The notes: generated by a model from the sequence alone, not told the origin. DNA of 64,000 bases from Pseudanabaena yagii GIHE-NHR1 (GCF_012863495.1 NZ_JAAVJL010000001.1:1116001-1180000), one strand, 5' to 3'; numbered from the stretch's first letter, positions 55,696-64,000 are shown. A program made the numbers and translations.

Positions 55696-56178
55696 ATGTC
55701 TACCATCATCTATATCAGCCAAGCCTGCATTGAGTCCCTCGATATTACTCCTGCCAAAATTGCGATCGAGAAGTTATTAGCCAATTGGGATGAAACACCC
55801 GAAAGCGATCGCCAATTTCAAATCGAACTTGTATGGGATAAGGAAGATGGCGACCCTCGCGAATTGTCAGAAATCTCGGAAGTCCGTCTCTGGTTTGTGC
55901 GTCTCGATGCGACCTATCCTTGGTTTAGCTATCTCCTAGACTGGCGTTTAGAACTCAGTCGCTATGCCGCGATGTTAGTCCCCCACGAGTTTAAGCGCGA
56001 GGGTGATGGCTATGTGTTGCAATACAATCCTGAAGCCTTAGAGCTTTTTGTAATGCAGAAGGTCTTCACAATTTCTCTCTGGCTCAAGTCACGCGGCATT
56101 GAAAGCACGGCAAAGTTACAGCAAATGACTCAAAGCCTCGGCTACGAAATCGATTCAGCATTTTTCAACCTTTTGTAA
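55696..56178 (+). CDS. CRR6-family NdhI maturation factor
   Basis: The 160-residue protein matches the DUF1817/CRR6 family: DGDPRELSEISEVRLWFVRL, DATYPWFSYLLDWRLELSRY, AAMLVPHEFKREGDGY and LQYNPEALELFVMQKVFTIS. In plants and cyanobacteria CRR6 is needed to assemble the NdhI subunit of the NDH-1 complex in cyclic electron flow. It has no signal or membrane segment, as expected for a cytoplasmic or stromal assembly factor. The AT-rich island begins only 5 bp after its stop. Confidence 0.88.
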   Translation: MSTIIYISQACIESLDITPAKIAIEKLLANWDETPESDRQFQIELVWDKEDGDPRELSEISEVRLWFVRLDATYPWFSYLLDWRLELSRYAAMLVPHEFKREGDGYVLQYNPEALELFVMQKVFTISLWLKSRGIESTAKLQQMTQSLGYEIDSAFFNLL

Positions 56179-56183
56179 CACTG

Positions 56184-57716
56184 ATGAGCAAACAAGAGGT
56201 ACAAACATTAATTGCAGATCTTTGCCGAGAAATGGAGTCTCTTTGGCAAAAGAAAAATTATGTTTGTTCTGACGAAAATAGAGAACCTATTGTAGAAACG
56301 AGAATACAAGATAATGCAATAGTTTTGCCAAAATCTCAACTTCCAATTCGTGGTACAGATGGAGTAAGAGTAGTTGTTACAAATAACTCTCATAACAGGA
56401 CAAGGAGTTTAATCAAGTCGCTTGTTATAGATTCGCTTGCCAAAGAAGAAACTGATGAAGATTGTATTGAGATAAAAGCAAGAATTAAAGATTTAGAAGA
56501 AAAATTATTTGGCAAATTTGCGACTATCCCAAACCTTCTTGAGAGAGTTGCTGAATCTCTTGGCTATAAACACTACGATCCAGATGTGTTAGCTGAGAAA
56601 ATAAAGTCTAAAGACATAAATTTGTTACACCTTTATGAGATGCAATTATTCCTTTCAAAAATTTTAGCAAATGAACTTCATGCACAAGGATTTGATCCGC
56701 GCAAAAAACTAGCTTTTAAAACATGGGATAACATAGCTCATACAACTACTGAAAATATTTATTCCATAGCAGAAAAAAATTATAACGTTTACGAAGTAGT
56801 AATCTTTCTAAATGCACCAGTAATTGACATGGATACATCTATTTCCTTTTTTGGGAATGCAAGTATGTTTTCTATTCAGTATGCAACTGATGAATTACTA
56901 TCTAAGCTTTATAACAATAATAGAGACGTTAGATTAGATGGAATCAATACTGTCATAACGTATAAGCAGGAAATAAATGTAAATGCTACATCTGAGCATT
57001 ATTTAAATTGTTTTACTGTAGCTGAAATGAATACAGATGACTTAGTTAATTGTCTCAGGCTTGTTAGAGATGAAGATATCGGGGTGATTGCGCTTGAAAT
57101 GTTTCCAATTGATGATTTTACTCCACATATCAGGAAAACTTACGTACAAGACTATCAACCTGAGCTTTCCATCTTTATTCCCAAACGATTCTATTTTCAA
57201 ACTCAGCAAACGGAACCGCTATCGCAAGCAGAATTAAGTCTTATTTCTAACCTTGTATCATCTTATGAAATTCATGATATTAAAGGTTTGGATGTTGCGA
57301 TCAAAAGATTTAGGGCAAGTTATGAGAGTTATTTACCTGATGATCCTGAAAGATTACTTGATATAGCATTCGCATTTGAAGCAATAATTTTAAATGATAA
57401 TTACCAAAAAAAGCCTGATTATCGACTTGCTTTACGCGCTTCAAATTTGCTGGGGAAAACTTTAGATAAAAAGAGAAGAATTTTTAATGTCGCGAAAAAT
57501 TTATATAGCTTTCGTTCAGCGCTTGCTCACGGGAAAAGTATTAATGACTTAAAGCAGAAAGATAGTGAAAAACTAAAAGAAGTCTTACTTCATGCTCCAA
57601 GAATTTTAAAAAATTCGATTATTGAAATGCTTTTAGGTAATGCTCCTAAAGGATTGACTGAGAGTGCGGAAATAAGTGAATGGTGGAGTAAATTTGAGAT
57701 AAAACTAGACAAATAA
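56184..57716 (+). CDS. Apea-like HEPN-domain protein
   Basis: The 510-residue protein is AT-rich compared with its left neighbours. Residues about 380-460 form a HEPN domain: DDPERLLDIAFAFEAIILND, YRLALRASNLLGKTLDKKRR, and NVAKNLYSFRSALAHGKSIN with the R-x4-H ribonuclease motif (RSALAH). The long N-terminal part (LEEKLFGKFATIPNLLERVA, VIFLNAPVIDMDTSISFFGN) is not recognised. HEPN proteins often act as ribonuclease effectors of defence or toxin systems; Apea-like ones are commonly found in defence-like contexts. Function here is inferred. It begins the AT-rich island. Confidence 0.75.
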   Translation: MSKQEVQTLIADLCREMESLWQKKNYVCSDENREPIVETRIQDNAIVLPKSQLPIRGTDGVRVVVTNNSHNRTRSLIKSLVIDSLAKEETDEDCIEIKARIKDLEEKLFGKFATIPNLLERVAESLGYKHYDPDVLAEKIKSKDINLLHLYEMQLFLSKILANELHAQGFDPRKKLAFKTWDNIAHTTTENIYSIAEKNYNVYEVVIFLNAPVIDMDTSISFFGNASMFSIQYATDELLSKLYNNNRDVRLDGINTVITYKQEINVNATSEHYLNCFTVAEMNTDDLVNCLRLVRDEDIGVIALEMFPIDDFTPHIRKTYVQDYQPELSIFIPKRFYFQTQQTEPLSQAELSLISNLVSSYEIHDIKGLDVAIKRFRASYESYLPDDPERLLDIAFAFEAIILNDNYQKKPDYRLALRASNLLGKTLDKKRRIFNVAKNLYSFRSALAHGKSINDLKQKDSEKLKEVLLHAPRILKNSIIEMLLGNAPKGLTESAEISEWWSKFEIKLDK

Positions 57717-57859
57717 AATAACAATTAAGGAAATCTTAAAAATGATAATTAACTAATTTAAAACTATTGCTCTCAAAGAAAATCATCTTGAAATATTTGA
57801 AACAAATTGCGAAGTAAAACACAAAAGTTAAAATCTGAATATCAAACCTAAAAAATGTC

Positions 57860-57976
57860 ATGAGTACATCTTTAAAACCATCATCCCTTCTCCCTAAAGG
57901 AATGCGAATCCAGCAAATCAATCATCTTACACTCTTTAAATTTACCGATGAACTAGGCGATCCCTTTCAAAAGTAA
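57860..57976 (+). pseudogene. Truncated copy of the 81-aa gene at 61818
   Basis: The first 38 codons match the start of the gene at 61818-62063, including SSLLPKGMRIQQINHLTLFK and FTDELGD, then break off at GDPFQK with a stop. Nucleotide similarity is high over about 110 bp and ends near what is a HIP1 site in the intact copy (GGCGATCGCC) but is altered here (GGCGATCCC). The rest of the 57717-58028 gap shows no other gene I can support. The two copies bracket the ATPase cassette. Confidence 0.7.
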
Positions 57977-58028
57977 TTGATATTCCATTTCTTTCCTAAA
58001 AATTCACGAAAGTATTACTTGTTTTCTT

Positions 58029-59393
58029 ATGTCACAACAACTAACCATTCATCAATTTGGTCCCGTTTCAGACATCAAGCTTGATCTGAATGATATCCTT
58101 GTATTCATTGGCTCTCAAGCTAGTGGAAAAAGTACTGTTAGCAAAGCAATATTCTTTTTTAAGTCCTTAAGAGATGACTTGTATCGATATTATCTTGACT
58201 GCTATAACCAAAATAAATTTGATGATCCTATTTCTAGGTTTAGCAAACTGGTAAATCTGAAATTTACAAAATTCTATGGTTCTACTACTACCCAGCTATC
58301 TCCTGATACTAAGCTAACTTACATATATAGCGACCAAAATGAGATATTAATTGGGACTAGTCTATATGGTCAAGCTATTTATAGTGAATTCAGTTCAGCC
58401 TTCACTATAAATTTCAATGAAACAATCAATAAGTTGAAAGATTTGCGAATTGAGCTACATGGAAAGGTATCTAATTTTTCTTCTTCAAAAGAAGCCATTA
58501 CTATTAAATCAAAAGAATCTGCTCTATTTGAAGAAATAAATATTCAGCTTGACAACCTTTTTGGAGATGACAGAGAAGTTATATACTTACCTGCTGGACG
58601 AAGTTTGATTACAACACTATCTCAGCAAAGATACAATATTGATATGGGGGACGAGCTATTATCTGATAACAAATTACAATCAGATAGCTTAATTAAGCTT
58701 GATTATCTCATGAGAGAATTTATTAATCTTATTGATCAAGCTAAACTAGTCTGTGAAAATGGTATAGATAATTTAATCCAAAATTATATTTCAGAAAAAA
58801 ATAGCCTCAATGATACATCTGTAAAAATAATTGAACTTGCTCAAGATCTCGTAAATTCAATCTTGAAGGGATCATATAGTTATCAAAATGGAATTGAAAA
58901 AATTGAATTTTCTAATAGCAAGAGTACTGCAATAAATTTTGCTTCTTCAGGACAGCAAGAAGTTGTTTGGATTTTACTAATCATTGTTATTCTAATGCTG
59001 AATGATCGTAAGGTGTTTATGATTATTGAAGAGCCTGAAGCGCATCTTTTCCCAGTAGCGCAAAAGCAAATTATTGACTTAGTATCGCTCTTTGCAAATC
59101 ATAATAAAAATCAAATCCTTCTAACTACTCATAGCCCCTATATCCTTTCATCATTTAATAATCTTCTTTATGCTCATAAATTAGGAGTGGAAGAAGATAA
59201 AAAAGAAGTTGCAAATATTGTAGATCCTCATTTATGGATTAATCCTGATAGGCTAGACGCTTATATTTTAGAAGATGGTACTGCTCGAACTATTGTCGAT
59301 CGCGAAATGGGATTGATTCAATCAGCCGAAATCGATAGAGCCTCAAACATTATCGTTGATACCTTTAATCAACTGTTTGATCTTGAGGATTGA
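58029..59393 (+). CDS. AAA/ABC-type ATPase (AAA15/AAA21-like, OLD-like)
   Basis: The 454-residue ATPase has Walker A VFIGSQASGKSTVSKAIFF near residues 26-40, an ABC-like signature NFASSGQQEVVWILLII near 303, Walker B VFMIIEEPEAHLFPVAQKQI near 329, and an H-loop LLTTHSPYILSSFNNLLYAH near 363. The middle 250 residues would form a coiled insertion. No TOPRIM nuclease domain is visible, unlike OLD enzymes. A small gene starts 3 bp after its stop and was likely its partner. AT-rich composition suggests transfer. An anti-phage role is inferred from architecture. Confidence 0.85.
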   Translation: MSQQLTIHQFGPVSDIKLDLNDILVFIGSQASGKSTVSKAIFFFKSLRDDLYRYYLDCYNQNKFDDPISRFSKLVNLKFTKFYGSTTTQLSPDTKLTYIYSDQNEILIGTSLYGQAIYSEFSSAFTINFNETINKLKDLRIELHGKVSNFSSSKEAITIKSKESALFEEINIQLDNLFGDDREVIYLPAGRSLITTLSQQRYNIDMGDELLSDNKLQSDSLIKLDYLMREFINLIDQAKLVCENGIDNLIQNYISEKNSLNDTSVKIIELAQDLVNSILKGSYSYQNGIEKIEFSNSKSTAINFASSGQQEVVWILLIIVILMLNDRKVFMIIEEPEAHLFPVAQKQIIDLVSLFANHNKNQILLTTHSPYILSSFNNLLYAHKLGVEEDKKEVANIVDPHLWINPDRLDAYILEDGTARTIVDREMGLIQSAEIDRASNIIVDTFNQLFDLED

Positions 59394-59673
59394 GGCATGA
59401 AGTTGAACTGTCAAGAGTTTCAGGAAAATTATTCTAGTTGTACAGTCTGCAAGCAAGATCCAGAAATTCCAGCATATGATGCGAAGAATAAGAAGATAAA
59501 ATATATTCTTCAGAATCCATCCAGAAGAAAAGTATGTAAGGTAGAAATTGATAACTGCGTAATTACTAGTCAAAGCCAAAGAAAGCAGCAATTCTCATTA
59601 TGAACGAAGGCTAGTCAAACCGTTGATATAGGGATATTGTAAATAACATGATGATTGATTTAGGGGAAGAGCT

Positions 59674-60980
59674 TTGAAAGCACAAGGCTCATTCGACAGA
59701 ATTGTAGAAATTTTCCGACAACAACTAGAATCATTGCCAGACAAGCGGACAGGCAAAAATAGTCGCTATGGCATGGAAGATGCAGCCATGAGTGCATTCA
59801 GTGTATTTTTCACTCAAAGTCCATCATTCTTGTCTTACCAGCGGACAATGGAGCAGACAAAAGGGCGAAGCAACGCCCAAAGTTTATTTGGGGTGCATAA
59901 AATACCAACGGATAACCATATCCGAGACTTGCTAGACCCAGTGCAACCTAAAGAAATGTTTCCAGTGTTCGAGACAATCTTGGAGACGATAGAGCAAAAG
60001 GGGAAACTGCAAGGATTTCGAGGATTCGCCAACAATCTATTAATGGCGCTAGATGGGACAGAGTACTTTAGTTCAAAACAAATACACTGTCACCATTGTT
60101 CGAGTAGGAAAATGAAATCAGGAGAAATTCATTATTTTCATAGCGTAGTTACGCCAGTTATCGTCAGTCCACATCAATCGCAAGTGATTCCCCTAGTACC
60201 AGAATTTATTGTGCCGCAGGATGGAAATGACAAGCAAGACTGTGAGAATACAGCCGCCAAAAGATGGTTGTTACAACATGGCAGTAAGTACAGTGCATTC
60301 AAGGTAACTGTTTTGGGTGATGACCTTTATTCTCGCCAACCCCTCTGCCAAATGCTATTAGAGCAACAGTTCAACTTCATCTTAGTCTGCCGCCCGAATC
60401 TCACCCCACTATCTATGAGCATATAGAAGGGATTGCTTTGCCAACGGTGGTTGTCAATAAGTGGACAGGGAAAGTTCAAGAGACCTATACCTACCAATAT
60501 GTCAATGGGCTACCTATCAAAGATGGTGACGATGCTTTGCTGGTTAACTGGTGTGAACTAACTGTGACTAGACCTGATGGCAAGGTAGTTTACAAAAACT
60601 CTTTTGCCACCAATCACCTGATTACTGAGCAAACAGTGGTGGAAATCGTGCTGGCTGGTCGTACTCGTTGGAAAGTGGAAAATGAGAATAACAATACTCT
60701 CAAAACTAAGGGCTACAACCTAGAACACAACTTTGGACATGGCAAGGAGCATCTTGCTTCATTCCTAGCCACCCTCAATATTTTGTCCCTACTATTTCAC
60801 ACGTTATTGGAATTGGTCGATGACAAGTACCAGTTATTGCGCTCTCATTTGCCAACCCGCAAAACCTTTTTTAACGATTTACGCGCCTTGACTCGATATC
60901 TTGTTTTTGATAGTTGGGATCATCTTTTGACTTTTATGATTCAAGGTTTGGAGTTAGATCTCCCTCCCAACAGTAGTTAA
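59674..60980 (+). pseudogene. DDE transposase, frameshifted
   Basis: The first part (59674-60426) includes LLMALDGTEYFSS with a likely catalytic Asp and VTVLGDDLYSRQPL; it ends early at CRPNLTPLSMSI. The expected continuation ESHPTIYEHIEGIALPTVVV is in another frame that continues to 60980 with the segment RWKVENENNNTLKTKGYNLE, the likely catalytic Glu region. Loss of one C in the CCGCCCGAA stretch near 60390 explains the break. The start is a TTG after AGGGGAAGA. A second, partial copy of the 3' end lies at 61003-61491. Confidence 0.75.
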
Positions 60981-61491
60981 TTTTTCATAATGAGAATTGC
61001 TGCTATCAAAGATGGTGACGATGCTTTGCTGGTTAACTGGTGTGAACTAACTGTGACTAGACCTGATGGCAAGGTAGTTTACAAAAACTCTTTTGCCACC
61101 AATCACCTGATTACTGAGCAAACAGTGGTGGAAATCGTGCTGGCTGGTCGTACTCGTTGGAAAGTGGAAAATGAGAATAACAATACTCTCAAAACTAAGG
61201 GCTACAACCTAGAACACAACTTTGGACATGGCAAGGAGCATCTTGCTTCATTCCTAGCCACCCTCAATATTTTGTCCCTACTATTTCACACGTTATTGGA
61301 ATTGGTCGATGACAAGTACCAGTTATTGCGCTCTCATTTGCCAACCCGCAAAACCTTTTTTAACGATTTACGCGCCTTGACTCGATATCTTGTTTTTGAT
61401 AGTTGGGATCATCTTTTGACTTTTATGATTCAAGGTTTGGAGTTAGATCTCCCTCCCAACAGTAGTTAATTTTTCATAATGAGAATTGCTG
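60514..61491 (+). repeat. Tandem 489-bp duplication
   Basis: 60514-61002 is repeated at 61003-61491, perfect as far as I can read. The unit starts in the transposase at CTATCAAAG and ends at the outer edge of the right inverted repeat, so the element has two right ends. The unit is 163 codons long. Confidence 0.9.
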
Positions 61492-61817
61492 CAAAGAAAG
61501 TGCGATTATCTCATGATAATCTGTGAGGCTGAAGCGTCACGTCGTCCTGAATCAGCCGATTTATACTTTATTGAACTCAAGGGGCGAGATTTAATTTCTG
61601 CTGTCGAGCAACTAACTCAGACAATTAAGTATTTTCAAACTGAAAGATATAAAATTACAGGGAAAGTCTTTGCTAGAGCAGTTGTGAGTAGAGTCGTCAA
61701 TCCCAAATCCATCGAAGTAGACTCAAGAGTGATAGCCCTAAGAAAGTTGATGAAAAAGCTTGGTGGAGATTTTGCGTATGGCTCAGTACAATTTGAGAGA
61801 GATCGCATCTAATCATT

Positions 61818-62063
61818 ATGAATACAGTGCTAAAACTATCATCCCTTCTACCCAAAGGAATGCGAATCCAGCAAATCAACCATCTCACGCTTTTTAAATT
61901 TACTGATGAACTTGGCGATCGCCTTCAAACCCTACTCGACAAGAAAAAGGCTGATACTCTTACGGCTACAGAAAATCTTGAGCTAGAAGCGATCGCTGAA
62001 CTGGATGAGATTTTTAGCTATATTAATGCAGCGATCTCTTCTCGATCTTTAAGAACAGATTGA
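61818..62063 (+). CDS. Small hypothetical protein, 81 aa
   Basis: The 81-residue protein starts MNTVLKLSSLLPKGMRIQQI and has a helical, acidic second half (TLLDKKKADTLTATENLELE, then AIAELDEIFSYINAAI). It starts 5 bp after the nuclease-like partner and is probably co-transcribed with the ATPase pair. A truncated copy lies upstream of the ATPase gene. No function is recognised; its position suggests an accessory or antitoxin-like member of the cassette. Confidence 0.6.
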   Translation: MNTVLKLSSLLPKGMRIQQINHLTLFKFTDELGDRLQTLLDKKKADTLTATENLELEAIAELDEIFSYINAAISSRSLRTD

Positions 62064-62216
62064 TTGAAAGGAAATTTGTAATTGTTCCATTAACTCAGTT
62101 AGTGAAATGTTCCGCAATTGAGATAAATGGATAAGATGTGGAAGGCGATCACTTTGCCAGCGGATTATTCGATAACTACCATGGATTATTCGATAACTAC
62201 CATTTACTGATTGCAT
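62049..62216 (-). CDS. Candidate 55-residue ORF overlapping the hrcA end
   Basis: Starting at an ATG in the +1 frame of the last hrcA codons, this frame encodes 55 residues: MQSVNGSYRIIHGSYRIIRW, then QSDRLPHLIHLSQLRNISLT and ELMEQLQI. A 21-bp tandem repeat adds the extra HGSYRII. The rest looks like a plausible basic helical protein. It overlaps hrcA by 20 bp and the 81-aa gene (opposite strand) by 15 bp. The absence of a clear family match keeps confidence low; it could be the remains of a longer gene. Confidence 0.4.
   Translation of the reverse strand: MQSVNGSYRIIHGSYRIIRWQSDRLPHLIHLSQLRNISLTELMEQLQISFQSICS
62162..62203. repeat. 21-bp tandem duplication at the hrcA stop
   Basis: GGATTATTCGATAACTACCAT occurs twice in a row (62162-62182 and 62183-62203). 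The hrcA stop codon lies in the second copy, so hrcA itself is unaffected. Confidence 0.9.
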
Positions 62217-63261
62217 CGGTGAGATGCAAAGCTGCTGCCTGTACTGAAGCGATCGCTCTGGTATAGCCTAAACGAGTAGGACCTAAAACTCCGACTGTGC
62301 CAACGGGCTTATCATCACAGAGATAGGTACTAGAAATGAAAGTACAGTTTTGAATTGGCTCGATAGAAATTTCTGAACCGATGGAAATACTGACGGCTCT
62401 GGTCGCAGATCGGGCTTGATCGACAATTAACGCCATTAACGAAGCGCGATCAGCTTCAAGAAGCTGCACAATATTCTGAACCTGTTGCAAATTAGAAAAT
62501 TCGGGCTGACGTAATAGTTCCGTTAAGCCACTAATAAACATTTGCCCTAAAGCCGTGCGATCGCATAGTTTCATCAACTGCTGCAAGGACTGCTGTAATA
62601 ACACCGCATATTGCTGAAACTGTCGATCTAGATCATCCCATTGCAGCGCACTGCCAAGTTCTGTCCAGCTTTTATCGCGTAAATGTTCATTTAAAAAATT
62701 ATTGAGAATATTTAATTCACCTTCTAAAACATCAGGCTGAGTTTCGCTAGGCAAATCCATCGTTACAGAGGCAGTGTGGTAAGTATCACTAACCGCGATC
62801 GCCATAATTTTGCGTTGATCGACCATGACTAATTGCAAATGCCTAATTCGCATAGTTTGCATATTCGGAGCCGTAATCACGGCGATACAGCCACTTAAAG
62901 TCGCTAAAATTTGGGCAACATCACGCAGTACCCCATCGAGGCTGGACTTACCAAGGCGATCGCTTTTGCTTGCCATAAACTGATGGGTGCTATAGGTCAG
63001 CTCGCTGGCAGGATCGATTAGTTCATCGACATACACACGATAGCCAGAGTCTGAAGGCACACGTCCTGCTGAAGTATGGGGCTGATATAGTAAACCACTG
63101 CGATCTAATGTATGCATCACATTACGGATCGTCGCCGGGCTAATGTCAAAGTCATACTCTGACACTAAAGCCTTTGACCCAACAGGTTCCGCCGTTTGGA
63201 TATAGTGATCGATGGTTGCCCAAAGGACTTTTTGTTCACGATGGGTAAGTTGAGTTTTCAT
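62197..63261 (-). CDS. hrcA: Heat-inducible transcription repressor HrcA
   Basis: The 354-residue protein represses heat-shock operons by binding CIRCE operators, with GroEL affecting its activity. Family features are the N-terminal winged helix (HREQKVLWATIDHYIQTAEP, VGSKALVSEYDFDISPATIR), NVMHTLDRSGLLYQPHTSAG-like HTH wing, and C-terminal VGVLGPTRLGYTRAIASVQA. The ORF continues upstream to 63288, but the ATG at 63261 gives the typical short N-terminus (MKTQLTHREQ). I see no CIRCE element near its own start. Confidence 0.95.
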   Translation of the reverse strand: MKTQLTHREQKVLWATIDHYIQTAEPVGSKALVSEYDFDISPATIRNVMHTLDRSGLLYQPHTSAGRVPSDSGYRVYVDELIDPASELTYSTHQFMASKSDRLGKSSLDGVLRDVAQILATLSGCIAVITAPNMQTMRIRHLQLVMVDQRKIMAIAVSDTYHTASVTMDLPSETQPDVLEGELNILNNFLNEHLRDKSWTELGSALQWDDLDRQFQQYAVLLQQSLQQLMKLCDRTALGQMFISGLTELLRQPEFSNLQQVQNIVQLLEADRASLMALIVDQARSATRAVSISIGSEISIEPIQNCTFISSTYLCDDKPVGTVGVLGPTRLGYTRAIASVQAAALHLTDAISKW

Positions 63262-63719
63262 AGGCTCTGACGATGTAATAATGTTCAAAAAGTACTAAAA
63301 GGTAATAAATAAAGGTTTTTTGATAAAAATCGAAGATAAATTGCCAAAATGAATTGCAAATTAAACAGAATAAAAATAAGTATTAAACAAGCATTAAATA
63401 AGTATTAAATTTTTATTGTTAAATTTAACTCCTATAAGTTAAGAGTTTAACTATTTCTATACCTAGATTCTAAAGAAATCCAGTATCAAGTTGTATATAC
63501 GTTGATATTTTTGGAGATTAGCTAGGCGCAGAACAGCTCAAAATCCACTAAAATTGTGACTTGGTTTCGCTACAATAGCCAAATGTCTCTTGAAGAAATA
63601 GACCAAACATTTAATACTGTAGTTTCTCCGATCATCACAGTCCTTACTGTAGTGGCTTAGACATACCTCAGCTTCACCTATATATTCACCATTGAGTTTG
63701 GTAAGTAACTAACATCTTC
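63262..63719. other. Divergent AT-rich intergenic region, about 458 bp
   Basis: It separates hrcA from the phosphatase-like gene. It contains three 11-bp direct repeats at 63378-63410 and an AT-rich inverted repeat (near 63419-63452). A 25-codon frame at 63583-63660 is too weak to call a gene. Promoters for both flanking genes should lie here. Confidence 0.5.
63378..63410. repeat. Three 11-bp iterons
   Basis: AAGTATTAAAC, AAGCATTAAAT and AAGTATTAAAT are consecutive. The near-helical period makes a protein-binding site possible; it is also just AT-rich sequence, so function is open. Confidence 0.5.
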
Positions 63720-64000
63720 ATGGAAAATCAAGAGCAAACTACGGCAGTTGAGCAGCAATATCTTTGGGCAGTCGGACTAGATACCGAGTCCTTTCCGCCT
63801 GCATCGTTACTGGGCGATCGCTATCGTGTCCTATCCTCACAAATTGTTGTTGATACCGATGCCTTCACACTACCTGAGCTACCCCTTGAATTTCAGACTT
63901 ATGTAGTGTCTTATCTCAAGCTATCACGATTGAGCCTGCACCTGCCCCGTCCCTATGGTTTGCTTTTATTAGGTGAGGAGCTAAATCTTTCAGAAATATT
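63720..64000 (+). CDS. Probable PP2C-type serine/threonine phosphatase, N-terminal part
   Basis: The frame opens at the ATG at 63720 and runs off the window end. The visible 93 residues include EQQYLWAVGLDTESFPPASL, LGDRYRVLSSQIVVDTDAF and LHLPRPYGLLLLGEEL. This resembles the N-terminal extension of cyanobacterial PP2C-like phosphatases (YLWAVG, then GDRY and a HxPxxYGLL segment). The catalytic PP2C domain would lie beyond the window, so the call is tentative. Confidence 0.5.
   Translation, partial: MENQEQTTAVEQQYLWAVGLDTESFPPASLLGDRYRVLSSQIVVDTDAFTLPELPLEFQTYVVSYLKLSRLSLHLPRPYGLLLLGEELNLSEI

Larger units (their letters stand above)
59586..61491 (+). mobile_element. IS4/ISNCY-like insertion sequence with internal tandem duplication
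   Basis: The element is bounded by 19-bp inverted repeats (CAGCAATTCTCATTATGAA) and flanked by the 9-bp duplication CAAAGAAAG at 59577-59585 and 61492-61500. It spans 1906 bp, but 489 bp of this is a second copy of its own 3' end, so the basic element is about 1417 bp. Its transposase is frameshifted. The intact target duplication shows a recent arrival. Family is assigned only loosely. Confidence 0.85.
59397..61812 (+). pseudogene. Nuclease-like ATPase partner, split by an IS
   Basis: The left part (59397-59585) and right part (61501-61812) rejoin exactly after removing the IS and one copy of its 9-bp duplication. The joined frame reads CVITSQSQRKCDYLMIICEA and continues to the stop at 61812, giving 166 residues. 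It begins with a Cys-containing region (NYSSCTVCKQDPEIP), and has CDYLMIICEA followed by SADLYFIELKGRDLISAVEQ, whose D-x(n)-ExK spacing resembles PD-(D/E)XK nucleases. It begins 3 bp after the ATPase stop. No database family is claimed; nuclease activity is inferred. Confidence 0.8.

Noticed and set aside
63583..63660. 25-codon ORF before the phosphatase-like gene
   Set aside because: No clear ribosome-binding site or recognisable peptide; left as intergenic.
62197..63719. CIRCE operator near hrcA
   Set aside because: No TTAGCACTC-N9-GAGTGCTAA type sequence is visible upstream of hrcA in this window.

Overview
The window is a stretch of cyanobacterial chromosome, most likely from a Pseudanabaena-like filamentous or non-heterocystous lineage (the genus is an inference). 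Evidence for a cyanobacterium: petB-petD for cytochrome b6f, light-dependent protochlorophyllide reductase, the rod-core linker cpcG with a CpcS/CpeS-type bilin lyase, a CRR6-type NDH-1 assembly factor, the C-terminal half of dnaE carrying a split intein, and pervasive HIP1 octamers (GCGATCGC).

Layout. 1-5.7 kb is accessory: a BolA-like gene, an IS701-type element whose transposase is broken by a 94-bp insert, an xisI-xisH pair lying between two tandem HIP1 arrays, two orphan AT-rich genes and a BrnT-like toxin-antitoxin pair. 5.8-15.1 kb: acnB, a HAS-barrel gene, two YbjN-like paralogues, an orphan NrtA-like lipoprotein, wecB, a membrane-anchored hypothetical and a PEP-CTERM-type secreted protein. 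15.1-23.3 kb: por, an IS630 element beside a type ISP restriction-modification remnant, a repeat protein, petBD, an M23 peptidase, a GNAT and a Uma2 protein. 23.7-26.5 kb: a small membrane protein split by an ISKra4-type element, then a nucleotidyltransferase-like two-gene pair. 26.5-43 kb is largely housekeeping: ribF, pyk, yqhD-like, a low-molecular-weight phosphatase, an HdrB-like subunit, tRNA-Leu(CAA), trmL, dnaE-C, a STAS/anti-sigma-kinase pair, potB/potC-like permeases and phycobilisome genes. 43.2-51.5 kb is one 2763-residue gene with LamG and FG-GAP-like regions. 51.5-56.2 kb: CHRD protein, DsbA-like lipoprotein, protein mannosyltransferase, DnaJ-like protein and CRR6. 56.2-62.2 kb is an AT-rich, defence-like island: a HEPN protein, an AAA/ABC-type ATPase, and a nuclease-like partner gene split by an IS whose 3' third is tandemly duplicated. 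hrcA and the start of a probable PP2C-type phosphatase close the window.

Two window-wide patterns stand out. Most transcription units end in a long, often perfect hairpin with a short loop and a stem specific to that site; the hairpin often contains the stop codon. Where an IS interrupts a gene, removing the element and one target duplication restores a continuous frame, so these are recent insertions. The best candidates for something undescribed are the ATPase plus ExK-nuclease-like pair at 58.0-61.8 kb beside the HEPN gene, the xisHI locus between HIP1 arrays, and the giant LamG protein. Functional roles for all three are inference.
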